Assembly: GCA_002470565.1 (NCBI GenBank)
Contig: DKMQ01000066.1
Span: 5,855 to 69,854, forward strand
DNA length: 64,000 nucleotides
Direction: 5' to 3'
Source of the DNA: Oceanospirillaceae bacterium UBA7410
GTDB lineage: Bacteria; Pseudomonadota; Gammaproteobacteria; Pseudomonadales; Balneatricaceae
Part shown: in pieces, positions 9,089 through 20,094 of the stretch
Numbering within the stretch: the first letter of the stretch is position 1
How the letters are laid out: each line of letters starts with the position of its first letter
Notes under the pieces: model-generated
What the model saw: only the letters and a program-made list of their open reading frames with translations
Told to the model about the DNA's origin: nothing
The model's database searches: none
Translations under genes and position numbers: made by a program

Positions 9089-9376
9089 TTAATCTAGTAC
9101 TTTAGGGACTAGGTACAAGCCGTCTTGTGTGGCTGGAGCAATGGCAATAAAAGCGTCACGCTGATTATCGCAAGTGACTATGTCTTCACGCAGGCGCTGG
9201 GTGGCATCATGAGGGTTGGACAATGGCTCTATGCCATTAGTATCAACCTGCTGCATTTGGTCTATAAGAGACAAAATGCTAGAAATGCTGTTGGTATAAT
9301 CGTTGATTTCATTGGGATCGACTTGCAAACGAGCAAGAACAGCAATTTTTTCGATGTCGGCGTTTTCTATGGCCAT
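9089..9376 (-). CDS. gatC: Asp/Glu-tRNA(Asn/Gln) amidotransferase subunit C
   Basis: A 95-residue stabilising subunit that wraps around the GatA-GatB interface. The family pattern is clear: an N-terminal helix with [13 protein letters not shown], a middle [25 protein letters not shown] segment, and the C-terminal LYLVPKVLD (usually FxVPKVL). It is the first gene of gatCAB and divergent from mreB. Confidence 0.95.
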   Translation of the reverse strand: MAIENADIEKIAVLARLQVDPNEINDYTNSISSILSLIDQMQQVDTNGIEPLSNPHDATQRLREDIVTCDNQRDAFIAIAPATQDGLYLVPKVLD

Positions 9377-10699
<1,323 letters not shown>

Positions 10700-10720
10700 A
10701 TGATCTAGCTACCAATAACA

Positions 10721-10760
10721 CAACGGCGGGGTAGCTTAAGCAATCTCGCCGTTGTTGTTT
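10721..10760 (+). terminator. hairpin between mreB and mreC (partial terminator/attenuator)
   Basis: CAACGGCG starting at 10721 pairs with CGCCGTTG ending near 10754, followed by a T-rich stretch (ttgttt). It would reduce read-through from mreB into mreC, consistent with the much higher MreB than MreC level known in rods. Confidence 0.65.
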
Positions 10761-10798
10761 AAGGCGACAGGATCGCTAGGAGACTCGTTATTGATCCT

Positions 10799-11638
10799 TT
10801 GTTTAAAGGCCGATCTACCGTTAAAAAATTCTTTATTTACGGTTTTATCTGTACTGGCTTAATTATATCTGACTACCAATTTGATCAAATGCAGCGTTTT
10901 CGTGGGTGGCTTTCTGTGGCTGTGACACCTGTGCAATGGTTAGTTGATGTGCCTCAGCGGTCTTGGACTTGGTTAGATGAAAGGCTACAAGTTCGTGATG
11001 AGCTAATTGCCGAAAATAAACAATTACGCGCCCAAACTCTTTTAGCCGAAAGGCGAGTTCAAAAACTAGCAGCACTGACAGTGGAAAACTTTCGCCTGCG
11101 TGACTTACTTAACAGTAGTGAACAGTTGGATGAAAAAGTGATCGTTAGTGAGCTCATAGGCATTAACTCAGACCCATTTGTTCATCAAGTAATTATTAAT
11201 AATGGTTTTAATAGTGGGGCTTTTACAGGCCAGCCTGTACTTGATGCAACAGGAGTTATGGGCCAAGTGATCTTTACGTCGGCATATACTAGCAGAGTGC
11301 TATTAATTACTGATGCAGATCATGCTATTCCAGTTGAGGTAAACCGTAATGGACTGCGAAGCGTGGCTTATGGCCTAGGACATTATGACTATTTAGAATT
11401 ACAAGATCTCTCAGACACTGCTGATATTGAAGTAGGTGACACATTAGTAAGCTCTGGCTTAGGTTTGCGCTTCCCCAAAGGCTACCCAGTAGCTGAAGTG
11501 ATTGAAGTGCAACACTTTGCAGGACAAAACTTTGCCAAGGTGTTAGCTAAGCCTACAGCCGCCTTAGGTCGTTCGCGGCATTTGTTGCTAATTGAAACGC
11601 CACAGCAACAAAGTCTAGCTCAGCAGGAGGTTAAGTAA
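10799..11638 (+). CDS. mreC: rod shape-determining protein MreC
   Basis: A bitopic inner-membrane protein whose periplasmic beta domain organises PBP2/RodA during elongation. It has 279 residues: one TM segment (about residues 9-25), a coiled coil rich in E, L and R (about 60-105), then the MreC beta domain (SELIGINSDPF..., GVMGQVIFT, TSRVLLITDADHAIPV, GDTLVSSGLGLRFPKGYPV). The TTG at 10799 has no ribosome-binding site at a usable distance. An in-frame ATT at 10790 lies 7 nt after AGGAG and would add IDP, matching the usual 'xxPLFxxGxS' start of MreC. The stop overlaps the mreD start (TAATG). Confidence 0.93.
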   Translation: MFKGRSTVKKFFIYGFICTGLIISDYQFDQMQRFRGWLSVAVTPVQWLVDVPQRSWTWLDERLQVRDELIAENKQLRAQTLLAERRVQKLAALTVENFRLRDLLNSSEQLDEKVIVSELIGINSDPFVHQVIINNGFNSGAFTGQPVLDATGVMGQVIFTSAYTSRVLLITDADHAIPVEVNRNGLRSVAYGLGHYDYLELQDLSDTADIEVGDTLVSSGLGLRFPKGYPVAEVIEVQHFAGQNFAKVLAKPTAALGRSRHLLLIETPQQQSLAQQEVK

Positions 11639-12126
11639 TGGTTATGCAAAGAGCCCATAACCTATGGGTGCCTTTTGTTACTTTGCTCATAGCTTTTATG
11701 TTGAGTGCACTGCCCATGCTTGAGTGGGTGCAGTGGGGTTGGCCTGAATGGGTGTTAATGGTATTTCTTTATTGGGTGATTGCTTTACCGCAAAGATTCG
11801 GCATAGGTTGGGCCTTTGTATTGGGTTTATTGCTGGACCTATTACAAGGGACTCATTTAGGCATTAACGCGCTAGCCATGGTGGTAGCGACCTTTATTGT
11901 TATATTAATGTATCGTCGCCTGCGTATGTATCGTTTGTGGCAACAGGCGTTTGTGATATGTGTCTTAGTGGTTATTTATCAATGCATTAGTTATTGGTTG
12001 CAAGGGATTGGTAGCAATGCCAGTAGCGGCCTTTGGTTTTTATTACCTGCGCCAATAAGCGGTGTGCTTTGGTTGTGGTTGTTTGTCGTGCTGCGTGGCA
12101 TTCGAAGAGCGTTTAAAGTCGCTTAA
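11638..12126 (+). CDS. mreD: rod shape-determining protein MreD
   Basis: A 162-residue polytopic inner-membrane protein with about five hydrophobic segments, part of the MreBCD elongation complex. The segment GIGWAFVLGLLLDLLQGTHLGINALAMV is the conserved MreD signature. It starts at ATG 11638, overlapping the mreC stop; an ATG two codons downstream is also possible. It is followed directly by rng; the maf gene found here in many relatives is absent. Confidence 0.93.
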   Translation: MVMQRAHNLWVPFVTLLIAFMLSALPMLEWVQWGWPEWVLMVFLYWVIALPQRFGIGWAFVLGLLLDLLQGTHLGINALAMVVATFIVILMYRRLRMYRLWQQAFVICVLVVIYQCISYWLQGIGSNASSGLWFLLPAPISGVLWLWLFVVLRGIRRAFKVA

Positions 12127-12147
12127 GGAAAAGGATAGGTCCTCATA

Positions 12148-13629
12148 ATGAACGAAGAAATTCTTATCAATTTTAGCCCAATGGAAACTCGTGTGGCTGT
12201 GATTGAAAATGGTATGTTACAAGAAGTTCATATAGAGCGTAATGACCACCGAGGTATTGTAGGCAATATCTATTTGGGAAAAGTTGTGCGTGTTTTGCCA
12301 GGCATGCAGGCTGCCTTTGTAGAAATTGGTTTAGAGCGCTCTGGTTTTATTCATGCTGCAGATATTGAGCCCAAAAATGGGCAACCAGATTCGGATGACA
12401 TTGCATTACTAGTAAGAGAAGGCCAAAGTATACTGGTGCAAGTGCTTAAAGATCCAATTGGTACCAAAGGTGCTCGCCTTTCCACACAAATATCCATCCC
12501 ATCGCGTTACTTAGTGTATATGCCAGGAAGCGGCCATGTAGGTGTGTCTCAACGTATAGAAGATGAAACTGAAAAACAACGCTTAAAGAACAGCTTAGAG
12601 CACTATTTAGCAAAACCTTCCAAGGTTTTGAATGAGACCCCTGAGCTAGCAAAAGAAGGCGTGATTGTGCGCACAGTTGCAGAAGGCGTGAGCGAACAAA
12701 GTCTGCACCATGACGTCGATTTTCTGCGTCGTTTGTGGCACACGATTAAGCAGAAAATCTCGACAGCTAAGGCTCCCCAAACGATTTATGAAGATCTGCC
12801 TTTAGCGCTGCGTGCGTTAAGAGATATTGCCCACCCACAAATTGAGAAAATCCGTATAGACTCTAAAGAGACTTATCAAAAGGCGACAGAGTTTGTGAAC
12901 CAGTTAGTGCCTGATATGGCCAGTAAATTAGAGCACTATCCGGGTGAGAGGCCTATATTTGACCTCTACAATGTAGAAGATGAAATTCAAAGAGCCCTTG
13001 GGCGAAAAGTGCCATTAAAGTCAGGTGGTTATATTATCATCGATCAAACCGAAGCCATGACTACTGTGGATGTGAATACCGGTGCTTATGTGGGTCATCG
13101 CAATCTAGAAGAGACTATTTTCAAAACCAATCTTGAAGCTGCAACAGCTATTGGTCGACAGCTTAGGTTACGTAACCTTGGTGGCATTATCATTTTAGAC
13201 CTTATTGATATGCATGATCTTGAGCACCAGCGTCAAGTGGCTAGAACCTTAGATCGTGCGTTAGCCAAAGACCACGTTAAAACTAAAGTGTTGGGCGTAT
13301 CAGATTTGGGTTTGATTCAAATGACACGAAAACGCACACGTGAAAGCTTAGAGCAGCTTTTATGTGAACCCTGTTCAGCATGTGATGGCACCGGTATTAA
13401 TAAAACACCAGAAACCATCTGTTATGAAATATTTAGAGAAATTTTACGAGCTCACAGAGCCTACGATACTCAAACTTATTTAATTCTTGCATCACAATCA
13501 GTGATTGATCAGCTGTTAGATGAAGAAGCTCACCGCTTAGCGGAATTAGAGGCATTTATAGGTAAGGCAATCTCATTGCGCCTAGAACCTATGTACCAAA
13601 ATGAACAATATGATGTGGTGTTGCGTTAA
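12148..13629 (+). CDS. rng: ribonuclease G
   Basis: An endoribonuclease of the RNase E/G family that matures the 5' end of 16S rRNA and takes part in mRNA decay. Its 493 residues are typical for RNase G and lack the degradosome scaffold of RNase E. The S1 domain is near residues 38-120 (GNIYLGKVVRVLPGMQAAFVEIG), the catalytic DNase I-like part contains TVDVNTGAYVG and IIILDLIDM with the Mg-binding Asp residues, and the Zn-link CxxC is EPCSACDGTG. The stop overlaps the yhdP start (TAATG). Confidence 0.97.
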   Translation: MNEEILINFSPMETRVAVIENGMLQEVHIERNDHRGIVGNIYLGKVVRVLPGMQAAFVEIGLERSGFIHAADIEPKNGQPDSDDIALLVREGQSILVQVLKDPIGTKGARLSTQISIPSRYLVYMPGSGHVGVSQRIEDETEKQRLKNSLEHYLAKPSKVLNETPELAKEGVIVRTVAEGVSEQSLHHDVDFLRRLWHTIKQKISTAKAPQTIYEDLPLALRALRDIAHPQIEKIRIDSKETYQKATEFVNQLVPDMASKLEHYPGERPIFDLYNVEDEIQRALGRKVPLKSGGYIIIDQTEAMTTVDVNTGAYVGHRNLEETIFKTNLEAATAIGRQLRLRNLGGIIILDLIDMHDLEHQRQVARTLDRALAKDHVKTKVLGVSDLGLIQMTRKRTRESLEQLLCEPCSACDGTGINKTPETICYEIFREILRAHRAYDTQTYLILASQSVIDQLLDEEAHRLAELEAFIGKAISLRLEPMYQNEQYDVVLR

Positions 13630-16600
13630 TGATGACTAAAGTTAACCAATGGTTTCTAGCCTTTGCTTGCCTATTATTGGTTACATTAGCGCTGTGTATC
13701 TCTTGGCTTCGCTTTGGCATTAGTGAACACTCAATATACCATCAGTGGGTTGAAACCCAGGTGAGTCAGTCTATTGGGCAAGATCTAAAAATAGAGACGT
13801 TTGAAGTAAAGCTAGTAGGTACATCCCTTAGGCTCAACTTAACACAGCTTCAAGCTAATACCGGTCTAACCCTTGAGCGTTTAACATTAGGTGTGGATCT
13901 GCTGGAGTCCATTAGAACTAGTGTGCTTACTTTATCTAATGTTCAAGCAACAGGCGTGTCCATTAAAGCCAGCCAACAAGAAGATGGACGTTGGGGGGCG
14001 CAAGCAACGCATGGCCCTCATTTTTTGCTGAAATTATCATCCAGTGTGCCTCAGTTGTTACTTGAGGATGTCCGCTTAATATTGACACCCTATCAAAGCC
14101 AGCCCATTAGCCTGCCCAAACTTAACGCTCAAATTGGTGTTGCTCAAAGTAAGGCTCATAGTGCTACTGAACATACAACAGAGGTAAACCTATCTCTTTA
14201 CAGTGGCACAGCTACTAAAACATTAAATGATGATGCCAAAATACACCTTACATTAGACATTAATACCACTGGAGGTATTAATGGTCTGCCCCAAGCAAGT
14301 ATTGAATCAGCCCAGGTATATTTGCACGCCAATGGTTTGGAGGTTGCATCTTGGTTACCCTTAATGATGCCTATTGAATCATCTATTAATGCTGACAATT
14401 TGAGTGTGTTTGGTGAGTATTGGCTAGATTATCAAGCCGCCAAATCTCTTCAGATAGTGACTAAGAAATCTAATTTTAAATTCATTACCCAAATGGAAAA
14501 AGTAGATTTGACAGCAGATGTTAGAGCAACGCTCAAGCTAGATAACAATAGTAATAATGCATGGGATTTATCCCATTGGAGCCTTGCAGCGCAGGCACTA
14601 AGTGGGAAAATAAATGATGCTGTTTTGCCTTTTAGTAAGCTACAGATCTTAAAACAAAATCAACATCTAGTGATACAAAGCCCAGTGCTTGATCTGGCAG
14701 ACACACACACATTACTAAGCACCCTTAGTCGCTTACCTGCAAAGGTGAGTATACCTATTGGATCCCTTGCCCCCAAAGGTTGGTTGTCTGAACTTACGCT
14801 ATTCTTAGACGTTAATCAGCCTAGTGAGTTTTTATTCACTGGCGACCTACAACAGGCAAAAGTAGAGGCGTGGGCAGGTGTGCCCCAAATTAGTCATGCA
14901 GATGGACGCATTTGGCTCAACCGCTATGGTGGCAAGGTGGCGATCAGCGATACCGACGGTTTGACATTACAAGTGCCTAAACTCAATGGATTGCCTTGGA
15001 AGTTTAATGCCGTAAAGGGTGAGTTTAATTGGCACTATGGTGCTTTGGCTAACAGAGTCAGCTCATCTAATGTCACTGCCAGCCTAGCACAAGGGCATAT
15101 AAATCTTTTAATGGCAGGCGAGTTTCCTCGAAAGGGATCATCCACAGAACCCTTTATACAACTGGCTTTGGGGATGAAAAACCTTAATGTAGGTGAGATA
15201 CCAATAATGCTGCCAGATAAAGTGCTGGGTAAAAAGCTAGGTCAATGGATCTCTAAAGCAGCACCTATTGGCACCGTTACACAAGCGGCTCTTATCTATA
15301 ATGGCCGTCCAGGAAAGGTTTTAAACTCGGAAAATAAGCTGGCAAGAAGTATGTCTATTGCAGCACACCTTGATATTCCTGACTTCACCTATCACCCAAA
15401 GTGGCCCCAAGTGCAGGGACTAATCGCTGATTTGACTGTAAATTCAACAAGTGCATTGATAAAACTTGAATCAGGTACTTTGGCCCACGGTTTAATGTCT
15501 GCAAAAGTAGATGGGTGGCAAGTGGAAGTGCCTATCTATACCAAAGTTTCCTCAGCGTCTAGATCAGAAAATTTAACAAATAACTCACAAAATGCGCCAG
15601 TGACAAAGGCAAATGATGGTTATATTAAGGTACAAGGACAACTATCAGGCGAAGCTCAGCAGATGATAGATTTAGCACAGCAGCTTCCACTTAATATCAA
15701 TTTACCACCATGGCTAAAAAATCTAAAACCAGAAGGTAACGTGTCTTTGCAGGGCCGTTTTGGGATACCTTTTGGTCACCAAGCAAAACCCACCTATGAC
15801 TTCAAACTATCTAGTGATAATTTACATGCTTTTTGGGCACCCCTGCAGGCAGATATACGCCACGTTGAATTTGAAGTTGAACTAAATTCATCCTATCCGG
15901 GTATTGGAGAGGGTTTTGGTAATGGCCTTATAGATGGACAATCGATCAGTGTTAAACGCTTACCTAAAGTTGAGCTTGCTACCCCTTGGCTGTCCAGCAT
16001 TCCCAAACCCATTCTACGTGATGTAAGAACCAATGCTGGAGGGGAAAAAGGTCACTTAGTATTACAATTTGAAGGGCGTTTACCAGCACATTACTTAGCG
16101 ACAAAAACAAGTCAGCCTTGGGCGCAAGAAATTATTGGTGCATTACCCTTTGTTGCAAGACTATCCACCTGCACGCAAATGCAGGGACAGTGTGCATCAT
16201 TAAGTGCTCAGGTAGACTTGAGTAGTGCTGGTATGGCCCTGCCAGAACCTTTGAATCAATTACAACAATTACAGCTGATTGGCAATTGGCAGCAAGGCCA
16301 ACAAGATTGGTATGCCAGTATAGACGGACAGCAAATAGCGATTAAATTGGACACTGGAAAAACCTCAGATGCACTATCGGTAGTAGGTCTAAATGTAGGG
16401 TTTAAGCAGTCTGTTGATTGGGCAAAAAAAGATCAGTGGAATATTGATGGCCACCTGGATATGTTAGATATAGCCTCTTGGTGGTCAGTTTATCAAGATC
16501 GTATAAAGGCATGGGGAAGGGGGCAAGACAAGCAAAATATAACTGCTTCAAAATCAAGATTGCCTCTGGTTAATGTGACAATAAAGCAGGCTCAGTGGTT

Positions 16601-17714
16601 TGGTTTAGACATTAACCAAGCCCAAGTAACGCTTGCGCCACTTGAAAAAACAGATGGCTTACTATTGTCAGATCCATGGCGGTTGAATATTGCCTCAGAA
16701 AATTTAATGGGCCATATAGATTATTTTGACACTCAGCTGCCTCTAGCTATTAATGTAGAACGAGCGCTTTTTAACTTCCCAGATACTTCACAGGAAACGA
16801 TAAAGGTCGCTGATGTATTAGAGAATATTGACCCCAAAAAACTACTAGATGCAGATGTTTCTATCCAAAATTTAGTTAAAAATGATGAACCCTTTGGCCA
16901 CTGGGAATTTAAAATCCGACGTGACAAAGAGCAAATATACGTCCACGATTTAGATGCAACTATTCGCCATACTAAGCTTCAAGGTAACCTTATTTGGGAT
17001 AAGCTTGATGGTGTCCATCGCACCCAGTTTACTGGTCGTGCTGAATCTGACGATTTGGCTAGTGTGCTAATGGCTTGGGGTTATGAGCCAGGATTAAGCG
17101 CTAAAGGCTCATCTATGGAAATACAGCTAAGTTGGCCTCGCTCTCCTTTGGCTTTTGCGTTAAAAGACACCACTGGAGATCTAGGACTGCGTCTTAAAAA
17201 TGGCAGCATATCATCTTCGCCCAGTGCCGTTGATGGACTAAAAGTGTTGGCTCTTTTAGATGTTGGTCGATTAATCAACAGAGTTAAGTTAGATTTTTCT
17301 GACATTATTCAGCCAGGTTTTAACTTTGATAGTGTGACATCCCATTACCGCTTTGATGAGGGCATTGCCTCTACTGTCACACCCTCCACCTTCAAATCAT
17401 CGACCTTAAATCTAACCATGGACGGCTGGATCGATTTTAATAATCGTCAAGTGGACAATAACTTAATTATTACTTTGCCAGTGGTAGATAAGCTGCCGCT
17501 GGCAGCTTTAATAGTAGGTCTGCCTCAGCTGGGAGGTATGATGTACGTAGTTAACAAGTTAATTGGTGATGAATTAGCCACCTTTACAAGCGCTAGGTAC
17601 CATGTTTTGGGCTCATTGGATAAGCCAAAAGTTGAGCTGGTGAGATTTTTTGATAAAGATTACCAACAGCAATCTGTGCAGGAGCGTATTGATAGCGTGC
17701 TTTCTATTGAATAA
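13629..17714 (+). CDS. yhdP: YhdP family AsmA-like protein (DUF3971)
   Basis: A 1361-residue giant with one N-terminal TM segment (about residues 8-28) and a long periplasmic beta-rich body, the architecture of AsmA-family proteins. In E. coli, YhdP with TamB and YdbH is involved in phospholipid transport to the outer membrane. The C-terminal AsmA-like region is visible (SSTLNLTMDGWIDFNNRQVDNNL, LPLAALIVGLPQLGGMMYVVNKLIGDEL). Its position directly after rng is the conserved place of yhdP in gammaproteobacteria. The usual next genes (nitrilase, tldD) are missing. Confidence 0.9.
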   Translation: MMTKVNQWFLAFACLLLVTLALCISWLRFGISEHSIYHQWVETQVSQSIGQDLKIETFEVKLVGTSLRLNLTQLQANTGLTLERLTLGVDLLESIRTSVLTLSNVQATGVSIKASQQEDGRWGAQATHGPHFLLKLSSSVPQLLLEDVRLILTPYQSQPISLPKLNAQIGVAQSKAHSATEHTTEVNLSLYSGTATKTLNDDAKIHLTLDINTTGGINGLPQASIESAQVYLHANGLEVASWLPLMMPIESSINADNLSVFGEYWLDYQAAKSLQIVTKKSNFKFITQMEKVDLTADVRATLKLDNNSNNAWDLSHWSLAAQALSGKINDAVLPFSKLQILKQNQHLVIQSPVLDLADTHTLLSTLSRLPAKVSIPIGSLAPKGWLSELTLFLDVNQPSEFLFTGDLQQAKVEAWAGVPQISHADGRIWLNRYGGKVAISDTDGLTLQVPKLNGLPWKFNAVKGEFNWHYGALANRVSSSNVTASLAQGHINLLMAGEFPRKGSSTEPFIQLALGMKNLNVGEIPIMLPDKVLGKKLGQWISKAAPIGTVTQAALIYNGRPGKVLNSENKLARSMSIAAHLDIPDFTYHPKWPQVQGLIADLTVNSTSALIKLESGTLAHGLMSAKVDGWQVEVPIYTKVSSASRSENLTNNSQNAPVTKANDGYIKVQGQLSGEAQQMIDLAQQLPLNINLPPWLKNLKPEGNVSLQGRFGIPFGHQAKPTYDFKLSSDNLHAFWAPLQADIRHVEFEVELNSSYPGIGEGFGNGLIDGQSISVKRLPKVELATPWLSSIPKPILRDVRTNAGGEKGHLVLQFEGRLPAHYLATKTSQPWAQEIIGALPFVARLSTCTQMQGQCASLSAQVDLSSAGMALPEPLNQLQQLQLIGNWQQGQQDWYASIDGQQIAIKLDTGKTSDALSVVGLNVGFKQSVDWAKKDQWNIDGHLDMLDIASWWSVYQDRIKAWGRGQDKQNITASKSRLPLVNVTIKQAQWFGLDINQAQVTLAPLEKTDGLLLSDPWRLNIASENLMGHIDYFDTQLPLAINVERALFNFPDTSQETIKVADVLENIDPKKLLDADVSIQNLVKNDEPFGHWEFKIRRDKEQIYVHDLDATIRHTKLQGNLIWDKLDGVHRTQFTGRAESDDLASVLMAWGYEPGLSAKGSSMEIQLSWPRSPLAFALKDTTGDLGLRLKNGSISSSPSAVDGLKVLALLDVGRLINRVKLDFSDIIQPGFNFDSVTSHYRFDEGIASTVTPSTFKSSTLNLTMDGWIDFNNRQVDNNLIITLPVVDKLPLAALIVGLPQLGGMMYVVNKLIGDELATFTSARYHVLGSLDKPKVELVRFFDKDYQQQSVQERIDSVLSIE

Positions 17715-17761
17715 GCCTACTCAATTTTAAGCCAAGTGTTTATTGCCCCTGCACTATTATG

Positions 17762-20092
17762 CTAGTTTCTTATGGGTGAGCCTTGGTCCAGCATAGTCAC
17801 AATGCGTGCTTGTGTTGCACTTGATTGGGCCAAGCGCAAAAAAGACTCGCGTTCAGCGTCAAACAGATCTTGTTCACTCATCATAGTGTTAGCTTTAACT
17901 TTGCCACCAGTAAAAATGCGTGCAAGCTCTGTACCTACAACCACATCATGGGCGGTAATTTTTTGCTGATCGTGCGCTTCAAATAACCAATCCATCATTT
18001 CACGATAGGTTTCTTCACCTGCCATAGGCAAAGGCTTTCGAGGTTTCGCTTTTTTAACATTATCAAGTTGTGATAGAGCTTCACTTAATAGACGATCTCG
18101 GTTCATCATATATTGATCTTCTGGATAAAGCATAGCTTGTTCAGTAGCCTCTATAGGTGACTTGGCTGTCCAGCCATAACCTACAATCATAAAGGCTTTC
18201 CATGCAGCTGCTTTGATGTCACCCAACACTTCATACCAACGGTATAAATACTCTTTACACCCGCCACCACCAGGCACCACCCCTACACTTGATTCTACTA
18301 AGCCCATAACGCAGTTAGAGTGTCCAATAACGTGGTCAGCAGCCAACACGACCTCAAACCCACCCCCAATAGACATGCCTGCAGGTGCTGCAATTACTGG
18401 CAACGTACAGCGATTTATTGCGTGCATCGTTTGCTGGAAGTGATTTAAGAAGTGGTCCATGCCAGCATAATCTTCTGCTTCAAAAAAGCCTCGAAAGGCG
18501 GTTAAGTTAACACCACAAGAAAAATGCTGGGCGTCATTGTGCAATACCACACCACGAAGTTTTAAAACCTGTGCCTGTTCTAATGCATGTCGAATAACAT
18601 CCATAGAATCTTTATCTAAGGCGTTGGCCTTAGAATGAAACTCTACAATAGCGGCATTATCGTGTACAAACCAACTGGCCTTTGCATTACTATACTTAGG
18701 CGTTAATGTTTGGCGCAATTCAGAGAAACGTAAAACACCAGAGGGCCGTTTTATGGCCACATACTCAGCACTGTCGTCTAAACTACATAGCTGTCTATTA
18801 ATGACCTTGTAAAATCCTTCCTTTTGAGCAGATAGCGCCAGCATAGGCGCCACATCACGGCCTTCTTTTTGCATTCGTTCAACGACACGTTTGGCACCAA
18901 TTTGATCGATTAATTCAAATGGGCCATAAATCCAGTTATAACCCAACTTCATAGCATCATCGATGGGTAAAATATTGCTGCCAATTTCTGGTATGAGCGC
19001 GGCTGCGTAGTTTAGGGTGCTAGACAATACTTGCCATGCAAAGCGGCCATAGACACTGTCATCATCTAACAATGCAGCTACACCGTGCGCCTCAGCCTTT
19101 TGAGCTAGTGGCAGCTGTATGCGGGTGGTGGGTTGATAGGTGCCGCTTACCAAGTCCAAAACCTCTTTGCCTGCATCCAACTCACGGTAAAACCCTTGTC
19201 CACCTTTATTACCTGTTTGCCCATTGGCAATCATTTGGGTCATCAAAGGCACAGGTTGTGCATATTGGTGAAAGGCATCATTTGCAGGCAATATGCTCTC
19301 TAAACTTTTGGCTACGTCAGCCATCAGATCTATGCCTATAAGGTCATATAAACCAAAGACCCCAGTCTTTGGAATACCCATAGGTCTACCAAATAAAGCG
19401 TCAGCTTCATTGGGTGATAAACCCATATTAAACGCAGTGTGTAAGGCGCATTGGATCGCAAAAACACCAACACGATTCCCTAAGAATCCAGGCGTATCTT
19501 CACACACCACAACGCCTTTACCTAGGTTGCTTTCACAAAATTGACTCAACGTATTAATGACTTCATCTTGCGTATGTTCGCCACGCACCAGCTCTAATAA
19601 CCGCATAAAACGCACAGGGTTAAAGAAATGGGTAATAGCAAAACGTTCACAAAATGCTTGTGGCATGCCTTGTGTAAGCAAGCTAATAGGAATAGTGGAG
19701 GTGTTTGAAGTCACAATGGTGTTTGGGCCAGTGATGGCATCAATACGCTTATATAACGCGTGCTTTACATCCAGCCTCTCCACAACAGCTTCTGCTATCC
19801 AGTCACAATCAGCCAGTTGATCAAAGTCGTCTTGAGTATTACCACAATGAATTAATTGACCAGCTTCGTTGCTCATCAAACCTGGAGAGTCGATATTTTT
19901 TAAACGCTTAAAACCACGTTCAGCCAAGGCATTAACAGCATCGCCTGAGCTTGGTAAGTCTAACAACCATACCTCCACGCCAGCATTAGCAACTTGACCT
20001 GCAATACCTGCACCCATTGTGCCAGCACCTATAACAGCTACTTTTTTAATGTTTTTGTAAGTAGAGGATGAGTTGTCTATTAGCTTAGCCAT
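17762..20092 (-). CDS. FadN-like multifunctional 3-hydroxyacyl-CoA dehydrogenase/enoyl-CoA hydratase
   Basis: A 776-residue fusion with the dehydrogenase first and the crotonase second, the FadN order rather than the FadB/FadJ order. The NAD-binding GAGTMGAGIAGQVANAGVEV is at residues 22-41, the 3HCDH signature ITHFFNPVRFMRLLELVRG is near residues 153-171, and a second 3HCDH domain follows. The crotonase part has the oxyanion-hole FSCGVNLTAF and SIGGGFEVVLAAD, and GLVESSVGVVPGGGGC, so both catalytic glutamates appear present. It lies 2 nt after an alpha/beta hydrolase gene in the dmdA-metY operon. Beta-oxidation is the default role. A hydratase role on a DMSP-derived acyl-CoA is an inference from position only. 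Confidence 0.88.
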   Translation of the reverse strand: MAKLIDNSSSTYKNIKKVAVIGAGTMGAGIAGQVANAGVEVWLLDLPSSGDAVNALAERGFKRLKNIDSPGLMSNEAGQLIHCGNTQDDFDQLADCDWIAEAVVERLDVKHALYKRIDAITGPNTIVTSNTSTIPISLLTQGMPQAFCERFAITHFFNPVRFMRLLELVRGEHTQDEVINTLSQFCESNLGKGVVVCEDTPGFLGNRVGVFAIQCALHTAFNMGLSPNEADALFGRPMGIPKTGVFGLYDLIGIDLMADVAKSLESILPANDAFHQYAQPVPLMTQMIANGQTGNKGGQGFYRELDAGKEVLDLVSGTYQPTTRIQLPLAQKAEAHGVAALLDDDSVYGRFAWQVLSSTLNYAAALIPEIGSNILPIDDAMKLGYNWIYGPFELIDQIGAKRVVERMQKEGRDVAPMLALSAQKEGFYKVINRQLCSLDDSAEYVAIKRPSGVLRFSELRQTLTPKYSNAKASWFVHDNAAIVEFHSKANALDKDSMDVIRHALEQAQVLKLRGVVLHNDAQHFSCGVNLTAFRGFFEAEDYAGMDHFLNHFQQTMHAINRCTLPVIAAPAGMSIGGGFEVVLAADHVIGHSNCVMGLVESSVGVVPGGGGCKEYLYRWYEVLGDIKAAAWKAFMIVGYGWTAKSPIEATEQAMLYPEDQYMMNRDRLLSEALSQLDNVKKAKPRKPLPMAGEETYREMMDWLFEAHDQQKITAHDVVVGTELARIFTGGKVKANTMMSEQDLFDAERESFLRLAQSSATQARIVTMLDQGSPIRN

Positions 20093-20094
20093 GG

